Assembly (NCBI RefSeq): GCF_036898095.1
Contig: NC_090751.1
Span: 89,631,883 to 89,695,882, forward strand
Length of the DNA: 64,000 nt
Direction: 5' to 3'
Source: Palaemon carinicauda
Lineage: Eukaryota > Arthropoda > Malacostraca > Decapoda > Palaemonidae
The notes beneath the pieces were generated by a model. That model was not told where the DNA came from and made no database searches. It saw only the letters and a program-made list of their open reading frames with translations. The translations under genes and the position numbers were made by a program. Positions 1 through 11,720 of this stretch are shown here, in pieces (position 1 is the stretch's first letter; each line of letters begins with the position of its first letter).

Positions 1-863
1 GCAAACTGAAGGGAGCCCAGTACTCTCTCCTGTTGGCATCTTGAAATCCTGTTGGATTTTAGAAGTCTCTTGACAGATCCCGCTATCTCTCTCCTATTCT
101 TTAAAGGAATGGAGAGGCAATGTGACTGTAAGTCCCAATGAATGCCTAGCCATTGGAATTTTTGGGCTGGAGATAGTCGAGACTTTTTGGTGTTGATCTT
201 GAATCCTAGATGTTCCAGGAACTGGATCACTTTCTTGGATGCTTGCATGCATTTCGACTCGGATGCTGCCCACACCAGCCAATCGTCCAAATACGATACC
301 ACCTGGACGCCTTGTAGGCGTAGTTGTTGAACGACTGCTTCTGCAAGCTTCATGAAGATCCTTGGGGCTTTGTTTAGTCCAAAGGGCATGGCTCTGAAAG
401 CATACTTTCTTTTCTGTAGCCTGAATCCTAAGTAGGAGGAGAGTTGCCGATTGATTGGAATGTGCCAATAGGCATCTGCCATGTGTATGGAGACTGTGTA
501 TGCCCTTTTGGGCAACAGGGCCCTTATGTGTTGAAGGGTCAGCATCTTGAACTTGTCGTTCTCGATAAACTTGTTGAGTGGCGACAAATCCAGAATGACT
601 TTGAGTTAGTCTGAGTCCTTCTTGGGAACACAGAACAGCCTTCCTTGGAATTTGATGGACTTTGCCCTCTTTATCACCCGTTTGCTCAAGAGCTCTCGGG
701 TGTATTCTTCCAGAACGGGGGTGGAGTGTTGAAAGAACTGAGGAAATGATGGTGGAGCTGTCTTCCAGCTCCAACCTAGTCCGTTCTTGATTAGGCTGTG
801 GGCCTTGGGATCAAAGGTCCAATGATCCCGGAAGAGTCGGAGTCTTTCTCCTACTGGAAGCAT
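1..863 (-). pseudogene. Reverse transcriptase fragment of YR-type retrotransposon
   Basis: Minus-strand translation gives the RT fingers and palm: VPKKDSD, then an in-frame TAA near 605, then LKVILDLSPLNKF, a DAYWHIPI motif, an AMPFGLN motif and YLDDWLVW, after which the sequence reaches the window edge. YLDDWL with the two catalytic aspartates is typical of DIRS/Ngaro RTs. The ORF starts one base after the gag stop (TAAGATG), suggesting reinitiation or a coupled downstream ORF in the parent element. The in-frame stop splits it, so this copy is inactive. RNase H and recombinase domains would lie to the left, outside the window. Confidence 0.7.
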
Positions 864-864
864 C

Positions 865-1830
865 TTATTGCTTCTGGTTTCCGGAGGGCTTGCCTCCTTG
901 ACCGAGCGCTCCCCTACCCCCTCTTCCTCTCAAGGAATCTCTACCTGACCCTCCACCTTTAAGGCGAAAGGTAGTGGTCTGTCTTTCATGGGCGGGAGTA
1001 AAGGCTGGTGACTGAGTCATCACCTGCTGGGGTACCATCTGGTGGGTGGGTTGGGGCTGTGCCACCATCTGTGGCACTGCGGTCACTGGAAGTTGTTGTT
1101 TTTTAGCAGGGCGAGAAGGCACTCTTGGCCTCTTTGTCTTTCTCTTCGGTTGGGGACCCTCATCCAGAGATGACTTCCTCTTAGCTGACAAGCCCCACTT
1201 CTAGAGAAGATTTCTATTCTCCGTGGCAGCCTTGTCGACTATCTCTTTGACCAAATCATTCGGGAATAGGTCTTTCCCCCAGATATTGAAAGATATCAGT
1301 TTCCTGGGTTCGTGTTTGACCGCAGCCGAGGCAAACACAAACTCTCTACAAGCCCTTCTTGCCCTAACAAAGCTGTAGAAGTCTTTAGTTAGGGTTGCCA
1401 AATGAGTTTTGGCCATGACCATGAACATATTCGGGGATCTTTGTTCACTGGCCATTGCCTCCATGGACACCTGGAGGGACAGAGAGGCAGCTAGCCTCTC
1501 CTTTTTATCTTGTTCCCTGCGCAAGAGGAACTCTGACAACTTGGGGAGGTTTTCGGTGAACTGACGTCCAGCGATATCAGCCTCCAACTTCCCGACTGAG
1601 AAGGTAAGCTGTATATCCTTCCAGTCTATGTGATCCGTTGGCAAAGCTAAGGAAAGGGGCCTACACTCCTCTAGTGTAGGGCAAGGTTTCCCAGCTTCCA
1701 CTGCCTTAAACGACTTTTCCGCAAAGGGAAAAGCCATAGTCGCTGGAGCAAGAAAAGAGGGATGTTTCTTGCTCAGGGCCGGCACCTTCGAATTGGTGAA
1801 GCCCCTGTCCTTCAGACTGCTGGCTAACAA
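865..1830 (-). pseudogene. Gag-like ORF with one internal stop
   Basis: A single minus-strand frame is open from 1,830 to 865 apart from a TAG at 1,201. It contains a helical segment ending LFPNDLVKEI, which matches LFPEELIKEI in the gag of the 37-43.5 kb element. This is followed by a Lys/Arg-rich stretch and a Gly/Arg-rich C-terminus (GRGGRGALGQGG), as expected for a nucleic-acid-binding capsid protein. The similarity to a second element's gag is the reason for the call; there is no enzymatic motif. The stop separates the capsid-like part from the basic tail. Confidence 0.55.
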
Positions 1831-2060
1831 AGCCTGAGCCTTCGCATGGTCAAGTATTATGACCTCCTTAGGCTCTGTCTCCTCCTTGGATACAGGTTCC
1901 GCCTTTAGACGAACGAAACAGTCTGGATAGGACTCAAAGCTGGGTCAGAACTCAATGTCCTCAATAAGGACAGTTCCCAGCTTCTCTGAAACGAAGATTT
2001 TACCGTTTGTAATCGGCATGTACTCTGCATGCCTCCATGGGTTTACCTCGGAACACGAGG

Positions 2061-2136
2061 GAAGCTCCTTTACGTTGAGTCTCCGTTAAGAACCACGGGA
2101 AGCTCCTTTACGTTGAGTCTCCGTTAAGAACCACGG
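2061..2136. repeat. Two exact 38-bp tandem copies in gag region
   Basis: The 38-bp unit beginning GAAGCTCCTTTACG is present at 2,061 and again at 2,099, with a six-base start of a third copy. Because 38 is not a multiple of three, the duplication itself shifts the frame and helps explain why the gag ORF is broken between 1,830 and 2,346. Confidence 0.8.
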
Positions 2137-2345
2137 GAAGCTATTATCTGGAGAATCTCCCTCCTGAATGCAGCTTCCCTTTGTTTGCTCTTCTTCTCGA
2201 ACATTTCCATCATAGCTTTGATGGCAGACAGAGTGTTGTCCGACCTCTGAGGTTGAGGAGCGGAGGACGTAGAGGGCAAGGGTTCTAGGGCAGGAACCGA
2301 CGAAACAGAGACTGTTTCGACTTCTTCCTCTTCCGTCTCTGGAGC

Positions 2346-2807
2346 CTACATTGACTCCTCTTCTCGACCTTCCGCCAGAAGGTCCTTTTCGGTGTCCTCT
2401 GACATCCTCTCATCTGGGTGGATGTCCTTCATCGCATCCGAGACATCCGTGTCGACGGCTATCTGGATGCAAGGGATCTCAGGATGAGGCTGAGGAATAA
2501 CCGCATCCCCAGAAGCTTTGGGGAATAAAAAGGCTCTCATACGCTCACTAAGGAGGTAAGGCCCCGTGGCATTCTTTTGGAAGCCACGAACCCATTTCCG
2601 CAGCTTGTCCCTAGCTGCATCCCTTGACTCCGTTGTCTTGGGATTTTCAAAAGCCTCATACATCAGGTCTGTATATACTGTACATACCTGTGGGTCCCAG
2701 TAATTGAGAGGTCCCTTGGTGATGGAACATCGGGAGTGTGTCCTACACTCCAGATGGCCATAGAAGCTCCTGCTCCGTACGTTGCAGAAGACACTGTCGC
2801 ACTTCAC
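2346..2807 (-). pseudogene. Gag N-terminal Cys/His-containing segment
   Basis: A 153-residue minus-strand frame has a cluster of Cys and His at its start (CNVRS, GHLECRTHSRC, then WDPQVCTV) followed by an acidic tail. It sits directly upstream of the gag-like body but in another frame, with about 500 bp of disrupted sequence between. Position and Cys content parallel the Cys-rich N-terminal gag pieces at 33.7-34.1, 34.9-35.1 and 42.6-43.1 kb, so I read it as a diverged version of that domain. No homologue was recognised outright. Confidence 0.4.
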
Positions 2808-3289
2808 ATGGTCCTCCCGTAAAGAGAGGAAAATAAAATGAGTATAACGTAGTCTATCTCACTAGATAAACTATTATTACAGTATAATATTTTCCATTTT
2901 ATTTTAATGCATAAAGCTTAGGATAGATAAGCTAGAAATGAAATAGGAAAGACACATACGTGTGTTTCCCGCCCAGCCAATTGCTGTGACCTCCCTCAAT
3001 AATAATTCTAGGGTTCTCCTCCTTAAGAGGCCCAATGGGAGAGTCTAGCCTATCAGGATAGAGTAGTGTAAACAACACCCACTTCCAAAAGTATTAATAA
3101 TGAGGGTCAAAATAACTGATCATCTATCAGTATAAAGAAAGGGAATTCCTTTCCCAATCTTATAAGGTCTCAACAATAGACTATGCTTGGAAACACAGAG
3201 TATGTTGGAAAGTTTAACTACTGTATACTTTATACCATAGTTTTCTATCTGCAGTATACTCTATACTACAGATGTACTGACTACTGTAT

Positions 3290-4450
3290 ATACATATACC
3301 ATAGTTGCTGCCGGCATACAGCTGGCAAGGCTCGTACCTAAGGTTCATTCAACTGGCACAATATTGATAATTTTTTATGGCCGGCGGCCCACCGGATTGC
3401 CGGCAGCTTGCCGGATGCTGGCGGGTCACCGGCTGTCGGCACACTATCCTAGCCATCATTCAATGTGACCGGGTAGTGGCCGGAATACCAGACTTAGCCG
3501 GCTCTCTCTCGCCAGCAGAGTCGGATGTGACAGTGAATTAACAGCTGTCGGACCACAAGTCTAGCCTGCATCTTGCCGGCAAGGTTAGTGGCCGGCAGTT
3601 GCCAGTTAGGTTAGTAGCTGGCAGCACTAGCCCATAGAGAGAGAGAAAGCAAGGAGTGAAGGGTGATGTAAGAGTGGCGGCACTAGCCACTGTATCACTT
3701 CCTTCCTCCAGAATGAGGGTTCTAATGGAAGGGGAGAATATAGAATAATCAAGCTTCCACCCACCATCCTCCATGCTGGTATCTGCCGGTCGAAGGATGT
3801 GGGATGGCAGTCCAAGGGAGGCCTGAAGAACACTCTAAGGCAAACGGGTCTCCTGCCGGCAGCTAGACCTGCCAGTACAGCTATCCCGGAGCTCATGTCC
3901 GATAGGGAAGCTATATGACTAGGTCATACAGGCAGAAGCCCAAGCCGGCCCTACAGCCTGCTGGCAATCGACGAGATTGTAGGACAACGGCCACAGGGAT
4001 GTGATGGCTACGCCATCACTAAAGGACAGAATGGGAAGGGGAAAGGGTCCTGTATAAGGTGTGAGAGGAGCCGGCGGCATGCCGGCCCTACCACACCTAA
4101 AGGAAACTGTTTCAGTATCGGCGCCATCCTAGGCGGACGGAGAATACATTCCCCAGCCTAGGGTCTACCAATACAGTAAGGGGGCCGGCAATCATCTAGC
4201 CGCCACCCTAAATCATAGAGAAACAGAGTCCCACTGCCAGGGCCATCCTAGGCAGAAAAATAATCACTATTCTTCAGCCTAGGGTCTGCGAGCACAGGAC
4301 TAGTCGACTAAACCACAGGGAGAAGGGGATCACATGACCCCTTCAAGTGTAGTCTAGGGAGGCAAGGCCTCCTATGCCAACCAACAAGATCCGATAGGGG
4401 AGTACATTCACCCTATCGATCGGTTGCCGGCACACGACAAGTACTCTGAG
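3290..4450. other. GC-rich leader studded with GCCGGC/CCGGC motifs
   Basis: This stretch lacks a credible ORF. It contains dozens of GCCGG or CCGGC cores (for example around 3,370-3,440, 3,560-3,640 and 4,070-4,100) in an otherwise AT-rich neighbourhood. It lies just upstream (minus-strand sense) of the gag segment, so it is probably the 5' non-coding part of the partial retrotransposon. The motifs look like a degenerate simple repeat, not a phased tandem array. Confidence 0.5.
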
Positions 4451-5520
4451 GTTCTGACCCAAACTCAAAGCTCACCATCAGTAGCTAAGTGAAGGGGCAG
4501 AAAAATCCTAGCCTAACCTTGCTAGAATGACAATTCGAGGCAAGACCGGCCAGGATTGTAGCCATAGGCTACACTCAGAGGGAAGGAGGGATTACCCTTT
4601 ATATGAGGGTAACCGGGGAGATGTATGAAAGTATACTAAAGCCACTAGGCTACTAGCCTAGTGGCAGAGAGATCGACTACCTTACTCATTGAAGCTCTCT
4701 CGTATACTATCTTAGAAGAGGAAATTTATATGCAATCTTTATATCTTACATGTATAAATTGCCTATTATTTTCATTTAAATCTAACAGCACCAGGAACAC
4801 TTATATCATGCAGGAAAGTAAACTATAACGCCTAGGCTAGGAAGCCTAGCGAAAAGATCGGCTACCTAATTCGCTGAAACTAAAGCGAATACTATCGACA
4901 TAATATAATTAATTCCTAGCAATGAAGACTAAATAGCTAATTATTATTAAGCTATCATACCGGGAAAGTCGTTCTGGCTAACTAAATAACACACGCGTTA
5001 CGAACGACAGCGCCGAAGGCGCCTCCGGTCTGGGCAGTAGCTCTGCCAAAAAATTAGTTTTAATTCGAATTAATTCTTAATTTACGGCCAGAGCTAAATT
5101 TATACATTATAAGAATCAAATACTCAACTTTCCAGAGGCAGAAGAAGCTGGAGATTGCATAATGAATCCTGATAGCAAGAGAGCACTGGGAAAACCACCG
5201 AGCGAAGACGCTACAGAAAAAGGAATAAAGATGGCCGACGATTATGACGCCATCTGAGTACTCAAACAGTAACGGAGGAAGGGAACTTTATAACGGCTCC
5301 TCTTTTATTTTGCCACTTTTCCCCCTCGAAGCGTAAACGCTATGTGGGGTGCAGATTGCTATGTGGCGTGTCAAGAATACGTCCCCTGATATTAGGCGAT
5401 ATCCTAAAAGGAAACTTTAAGGATATTCGCGCCAGGAGTTAGAATTCTGGAGACCTTAAGTTAAATTCTCTGGGAATATCACTGTAGTCAAATATACCCT
5501 AGGAAACTACTTAAAGGAAC

Positions 5521-6282
5521 CTTCCATCAGGATAACATGGCCTGAGCCCAAAAATGTGGTTGTCAATGAGAGGCAAATTTGACAAGAAAGAATATTGTAT
5601 ATAGGTTTTTTCTTATTTGCCTGTTCTCGACAATTCTCTGTTCTTTAGCAGGTTGAGCTGATCTGATAATAAAGGTGGCCTACATAGAATTTTAATGATT
5701 GTCATCCTAGTTACTGTACAGGCAGACCACATGTGGAATTTCAAGATATTAAATCTCAACATTATCTTAGGTGAATTTCTTATTTTCATTAAAGCATTGA
5801 ATTCTATACATCAATTGAAGTAGCGCAATGATAGCATTATTTTAAATGTAATTTCAACCTACTTTCAAGATTTGTAACCATGTTTATGTGACTTTGGTTT
5901 CAAATTTGTATTCATGACGAATACATAATTTGTCATTGGTAATTTGGCTCAAAATATAGTTGATAAGGATCTAGTGATTGAAACTACTACACTGCCATTG
6001 TAGGATAGATTCTTAAATAAAATGGGTGACAAGAAGAATGAATGTATATGTTTTGGTTGGGGGAGAGAAAGGACATCATGTGAATCACTGTATGAAAGCA
6101 AGTCAGCTTAGATATTACAAGTGTAAAATGCTTGACCATATATCAAAGTGTAAATTTTAGAGGGAGACGGAGAGATCTCTTTCTTTCTTAACAGTATTAT
6201 TCTAATTAATAAGATATTCATCATTCCGATCTCCTTCAACTCAGAGTTGCCGACTCTCAACGACTTATTCCCTAGCTTTTGA
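5521..6282. other. Intergenic AT-rich stretch, no feature seen
   Basis: Between the partial retrotransposon and the SINE copy I see no long ORF, no terminal repeat and no recognised regulatory site. Confidence 0.5.
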
Positions 6283-6600
6283 TAATGATAATGAAGGCTG
6301 TTCATGAATGGCAGAGGCAATGAAAATTCCCTAGATACTGACCATATATCCATATGATGAGCTCAAGCCTCTTCTCCACCCAAATTAGTACCAGGGACGG
6401 CCAGGTAATGGCTGCTGAAGACTCAGCAGGTAGACCTAATGGCTCTCGCAATCCTTATCTCACAAAGATGATGGTGAATTTGCATACACTACAAGGAACT
6501 ATCGAGTTTGAGTATGACTATTTCCTTTCCATCAGAATGCCAGGCAGGGGGGTTTCCAATAGGGCACCACAACCTTTTCTTTATGGTCTTATAACTTTCT
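6283..6600 (-). mobile_element. tRNA-derived SINE copy 1
   Basis: About 310 bp matches a second copy at 18.34-18.65 kb in the same order: CTGTTCATGAATGGCAG, then CTGACCATATAT, then ATGGCTGCTGA and ACTCAGCAG. The right-hand end, read on the minus strand, resembles a tRNA head (a TGG...TTGG A-box-like segment followed by a degraded B box), so the SINE is in minus orientation with its tail to the left. It is diverged and lies a few hundred bases beyond the BRD8 3' end. Confidence 0.6.
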
Positions 6601-6775
6601 GATCAGCAACATTAATGAAAATTAAACTTAAAATTAAAAATAAATGGTTAACAGTATTTATGGTCAATATATCTTTTAAAAGCTTCTCTTAGCAATGTAA
6701 TAAGCATCACAGCATTAGGTATTAAACCAGAGATATTAGTGTAAATTAAGTGTTGGATGGCATAATGAAGAATTT

Positions 6776-6781
6776 TTTATT
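6776..6781 (-). terminator. Candidate BRD8 polyadenylation signal AATAAA
   Basis: TTTATT on the plus strand gives a canonical AATAAA on the minus strand, about 108 bases after the BRD8 stop codon. No other AATAAA lies closer to the stop in the correct orientation. The spacing gives a short 3' UTR; transcript ends would confirm it. Confidence 0.5.
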
Positions 6782-6888
6782 AGCTTTGGAACATTATTCA
6801 GTCGGGCAATAACCCCATTCTGGATGATAATGAAGTATACTTACAAATAATTTGTGATGCATCAAGCATAATAAAGTTGAATAATACT

Positions 6889-7044
6889 TTATCTTCTTTT
6901 CTTTGAGCTTTTATCATCTGGATGGTCCCTCTTCCTTTTCAGATCGTCGTCACTTCTTTTAGCTGAAGATTCACGAGTTTCTCTTCTTAATGATTTCTGA
7001 GGAGTCTCTTCAGCTCTTGCTAACATTTGGGTGTTTAGGAAAGC
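6889..7044 (-). CDS. BRD8: BRD8 homologue, terminal coding exon
   Basis: This 156-bp exon follows an acceptor (CAG at 7,045-7,047) and ends with TAA at 6,889-6,891. It encodes 51 residues starting AFLNTQMLARAEE, which matches the QFLATQ segment just after the bromodomain in vertebrate BRD8, and ends in a basic tail (KRKRDHPDD, SSKKRR) likely to act as a nuclear localisation signal. Exon phase 0 fits the preceding exon exactly. BRD8 is a nuclear bromodomain subunit of the NuA4/TIP60 histone acetyltransferase complex. The SLRRETRESSAKR stretch parallels SLRGRDSTRKQ of the human protein. Confidence 0.88.
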   Translation of the reverse strand, partial: AFLNTQMLARAEETPQKSLRRETRESSAKRSDDDLKRKRDHPDDKSSKKRR

Positions 7045-9527
7045 CTGTAAAAGAAAAATATCCCTTCAAAAATTTCAATACAGTAATAACCTGTTTCTAA
7101 TAGTTCCTTCAAATCTTATTCTTTGGGCAAAGGCTGTTAGTTAAAATAAAAAGTAAGTTTGAAATAACTAAATTAAAACATGATGCTCACTGGATTTTTT
7201 TCTTATAAATGACACCAAGCACGAGTTGTTCACACACATGTATCAATCTAATTATGCTAACACCCATGAGCATTACAAGCAACATACAATAAAGAATATC
7301 AGATGTGAAGGCCCACATTACACTTTTTATGGTGACAGATCCAAATCATCCACTACATTAAAATTTTCTAAATACTGTAATGGAACAAAGCAGTTTGCTT
7401 TACTTTAGAAAGCATCTATTGTCGCAGCCAAGTTAAACATATGATCAACAGTCAAGATTATTATTGCCACCAGAAGATATAATATTGATGACTTTGCAGT
7501 CCTTTAGAAGCCCCTCAAAAATGTTGCCCTGAAAATCTTTAAGATCAAAATAAGTTATTCCAAAAATTATATGAAACTTGTTTTATCAAACAAGTTGGAT
7601 CCCTTTGTAAATCACTAATTAAGAACTGTATTCAAATTTTGGCTTGGCTTATTTCATGTCTAACTACAGTATTGAGGGATTTATCAATTTGGGACGTAAG
7701 GCCCAGTGTGGGGATTGGAGTGACTATTCAGTCCTGTGGTGTAGAAGACTAGCATGTGGGTACAGCTAGGGGCAAAATAACACTGAAAAGACCCTCAAGG
7801 AAGGCATATAGTATACTTTTGTACCTTGTAAGGTGTACTGACGGCACTGCTCCTCTTTTAAGGCAATATGCCTCGAGTTTATTGTCAGTGAATGCCTAGT
7901 CATAGATAGAATGTCCAATGGCAAAAAACTACAGTATCATATGAATGTAGTTTCAAGATTTTTGAGCCTGTGATTTATTACAAATTTACAAAATATTTCT
8001 TAACATCAAAATACACTTGTTCCTTGACACTTATCATTCCAATAATTGCCACTTTTCCATCTTTTTCAACTGTGCAATACTATTGAACTTCCTTCTATAG
8101 CTTACAGTGCTTAGTATTAAAAAAAAAAAACATTGATTTGAAGGATATAAATAGTTTGTTTATTAGAATGTGGATAAATTAGCCTATATACAGTAGTTTA
8201 AGTTAGATTTAACAGAATAACATTGCAAATTTACATAGGTTGTCAGTAGTTTTCCTCCCCCAACTACTTTTATGGCTTTAGATCACACCACTCAGAAGTG
8301 GACATTATTGATTAAATAGAAAAATAAATGGCAAAAATATCATGTAAAACCCTGTGAATTAGAGTCTTTAACCTTATAACACTACATTAAAAGGCCAGGC
8401 ATATTGTACATATTTACTTTCCCAACAACTGCATGTGCATGCAATGCATTTACCTATATTTTCTTATTCACATCAGAACCATATCTAATGGAAGGTAACT
8501 TGGCAGACTAATTGCCCTTGAATTTTTCCTCAAGAAAATAAGCTAAATAATTATTTTGAGCGATAAACATATCCCATCTGCAGTGGTGAAAGGTTTCCTC
8601 TACATCTTTTCTATACAATAAAAGTTGATATTGTACAAAAAAATAATTTCATAAAGGTTGAAAAGGGGTCTAAAATTTGCCACTTCAACTTGATGACGAG
8701 ATTTATACAGTTCGTAGCTCCATTTAATTTACATCAAGCTCATGTGATCTGGCTAGTGTTTTACCACACATTTTTACCGCCTTATGATTTTATTGGGCAG
8801 TTATTTACGCATTCATTAAAGGAGTCAAGACCAAAAACAGCAAACTGGTAGAATTTTGCGAGATGGCCGACTTACCAGGTAATAGCATGGAGATTCCGAA
8901 CATGTTCGTTTAACTAACTGTAGGCTTACCCGTTCTAATAGTAACTCGATTATTTTGAGAGACTGGGCTAGTTTCCTTGTCACAGATACCTTGCCTCTAT
9001 CAGTATTTTAGATAAAAAATTGCAGAGATATATATTTGACAATTAAAAATTTCGCACTATGCATTCCACATTCAATTTCTTACAGTAATAGTTGTTTACT
9101 GCAGTTCTAAGAAAACTATACAGAAACTCACATGGGCTTATGTAGTAGTGGAGAAGATATGTGAAGAAGGGAGAGGTAAAAATATACAGGAAAGAGGAAA
9201 AGGAGTAAGAGCATAATAATATCACATTTATTGAAATAATCAATAATACACATCAAAACAAGAAGGGCAAAACATTAAAAAAATTGATGAATGCACATAA
9301 ACCTTAAACTTGACTTTAGACTAGGTAAAAGGTAAACACTCGACAGCTCAACCTCCCTTGCCATAAACAAATTCAATTTTGGAAGTTTTTGTTATTGATA
9401 AAATATACCTTAGTACTGTAAAGTGATCGACTTCAAATACAGTAAATGAAGCATGTCATTATTCATAATTTGCCTATATTTATTTCATCAAATGTTAGTT
9501 TTTAGTCAATAAATTGCTCTCAATTAA
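7045..9527. other. BRD8 intron sequence, AT-rich, no further feature seen
   Basis: First part of the last intron. Only short spurious frames are present, and I recognised no repeat family in it. Confidence 0.5.
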
Positions 9528-10545
9528 TTTGCCATATTTCACGTGTCATAAGACGCACCCCCTATATTTTGCTAAGTATTTTTTTGGAAAAAAGGAACTG
9601 AGAATTTTCCAACCTATTATAGCAACAGCAATCCCTAGTCAATGAATCTAGTGTGATTTTTCATCTGGCACAGTAAATTTTCATATTTTGGGTGTATTAT
9701 GAAATGCATTAGGTAAATATTAATCAGCTGTACACCTGTTATACCCATTTTATTACATTCACATAAAAAACATTAAACCAGTCGTAGTTTCTACCATCAT
9801 GATAATGTTTACAAGTGTTTGTTTACATGAAAGCAGTGTTGCCAATTTGCCAAATACCCCTGATCAAATTTCAGTAGAGAACTAAAATTCCAGTAATATT
9901 TCCAAAATTTCTCATGTACATATTTCATACTAATTTAATTATTGATCAGATAAACAATTCTCTACAAATTTCACAAGGTGGAATATTTTTGCTGCTGTTT
10001 ATGTGACTAGGTCTAGTTAGTTTAAAGTTAACTTGGTAACACTGGACTAAACTCGACTTGCAGCGAGATATTCTTTTGAGTTTGTTTCACAATAACTATC
10101 TATTATTTCAGAACCAATGCAACAAAGCCTTTACCAAAATATTGCTTTATTACAAAATATTAACAAAATATGAGAAAATAGATAAATACTGTATAAACAA
10201 GTAATACGTCCTAGCATCGTCTGCATGGATACCATTATTGACATGTAAATGACTACGGCAAGTCATCAACTGACCAAGAAAACAAAAAACAAATATCTTG
10301 TTGCCTCCATTAATTTGAGTGCACTGAAAATATATTAATTTATTACATATGAATGCTAATCATAGGCTTATATTTTATGTCTGGTGTGTATGAGTGTTTG
10401 TATGTCATTGCTAAGGTATTTGAGGATTGTCAAACGCCCCTATACAACTTTATCTTGGTGTTAAAATGCAGGGTGATTTTGATGAGTATTTTCAGGAAAA
10501 AAGAGCATCTTATGACACGGGAAATACAGTACTCAATAAAGAACT
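9528..10545. mobile_element. Possible MITE-like element with short inverted ends
   Basis: GTGTCATAAGACGC near 9,543 is matched in inverted orientation by GCATCTTATGACACG near 10,505, and the outer flanks (CATATTTCAC versus the complement of GGGAAATACAG) also pair. The interior, about 1 kb, is AT-rich without an ORF. This fits a non-autonomous DNA transposon, but the repeats are short and imperfect and no clear target duplication is visible. Confidence 0.35.
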
Positions 10546-11339
10546 ACAAGTTCTTATGAATTATAATTAGTAATTGCTTGCAGGGTTAGTCAATTATGGA
10601 AATATCAAATCTAATAAAGGTGTAACCTATATATATATATAGTTTACGGTTTGCATGAAAGGTCAAGAACCTGCAAGTGAGCAAGTTTGAAAGTGAAATA
10701 TCTAAATATTTTGAATGTAACTTCTATTCCCTTGGAAATATGTTGTGCATCTTATTTCCTATGTAAAAATATATTAATATATTCAAATAATAGTGTCATT
10801 ATCATCAGGGGATAAGGATCTTTGGGATCTAAAAACAAACGATGATGGAAGGGTGATTGTAAACAATTCTTTGTCCCTGTTTTTACTTCCAAACCATCTA
10901 TTTAAGGCGGACACATGCACTGTGATTATATGTGGATGGCTATACCCTAGTCCTCACTGCTTCAAAAAGTTGTTGTTGGCTTGGCCATCTCTAGTTATCC
11001 TCAATATTACTCCGAATGTTTTTGCATTGTAAGAATAATTCATTATATGTTACTGTAAAAAAAAAATCCAGTATTCTCCTCTCATTTTTTTAAATTTTTT
11101 GTAACTTTACATATTCAATACTAAGAAAATAAATATATATATAGATATTTATTGTAAAAAATAGGATCAATCATAGATCACTAAAATAATACTATCTATA
11201 CAGACCCAGCCCAAGTCAATCACTTATATTATATCATCCAACTGTCAAATTCATTGGAGTCTATCCAAAGATGAACCCAGGCACTTGGTGGTAGATAAAA
11301 CTATCCAATTAATAGATAAAGCAGAGACTTCCAATAGTC

Positions 11340-11525
11340 ACATATGGTTTCTCTACTACTTTATGCAAAAGAATCATGGCCATTGACAATGAAAATGGAG
11401 GAGATATTTAAGGTGTGAACACTGAATGTTCAGATTCCTGGCCAGAGTACAATGGGAAGATCATATTAAAAATGAGGTATTAGCAGAAAGATATGGTGGT
11501 TAGAAGCCAGAAAAAGACAGATGAG
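11340..11525 (+). pseudogene. LINE ORF2 C-terminal remnant
   Basis: Broken plus-strand frames resemble the post-RT region of arthropod LINEs: residues like ESWPLTMKMEEIF, then FLARVQWEDHIKNE, then ERYGG. Stops and frameshifts interrupt it. It is a short, old fragment in the last BRD8 intron, antisense to the gene. The LINE clade is uncertain. Confidence 0.5.
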
Positions 11526-11535
11526 TTAGGGGTCA

Positions 11536-11720
11536 GATACTATTATCATTATTATCATTACTAGCCAAACTACAACCCTGGTTGGTAAATCAGAATGCTA
11601 CAAGCTCAAGGGCTCCAAAAGGGAAAGCAGCCCAGTGGGGAAAGGAAATAAGGGAATAGCAAATAAACTATTTATAACTAACAAAATAAAATATAAAATA
11701 TTTTAAGATCAATAACAACA
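11536..11720 (+). repeat. Dispersed repeat, inverted copy at 61.98-62.27 kb
   Basis: The segment TACAACCCTGGTTGG, AGGGCTCCAAAAGGGAAA, AGCCCAGTGGGGAAAGGAAAT is recognisable, as reverse complement, around 62.17-62.25 kb (AACTAGGACTGTAGCC, TTGGAGCCCTTGG, ATTTCCTTTCCTCACTGG). Both have an ATT/ATC simple repeat on the same side. It is a multi-copy element, perhaps a SINE or LINE 3' end; no promoter boxes are clear. Confidence 0.6.

Larger units (their letters stand above)
1..5520 (-). mobile_element. Partial YR-type (DIRS-order-like) retrotransposon, running off the left edge
   Basis: Reading the minus strand, a Cys-containing N-terminal gag-like segment is followed by a gag-like body, then a reverse transcriptase that continues beyond base 1. 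This is the gag then RT order of DIRS-type elements. RT motifs (VPKK, LDLSPLNKF, YLDDWL) are visible but broken by stops. A long non-coding GC-rich leader (about 3.3-4.5 kb) precedes gag. The right boundary near 5,520 is estimated from a change to AT-rich sequence; I found no inverted terminal repeat partner because the other end is outside the window. It lies downstream of the BRD8 3' end. Ngaro- or PAT-like membership cannot be excluded. Confidence 0.6.

Noticed and set aside
1..5520. LTR retrotransposon (gypsy/BEL) instead of YR-type
   Set aside because: The YLDDWL-type RT, gag without protease and no integrase or LTR visible favour the DIRS order, although the window cuts the element so this is not final.
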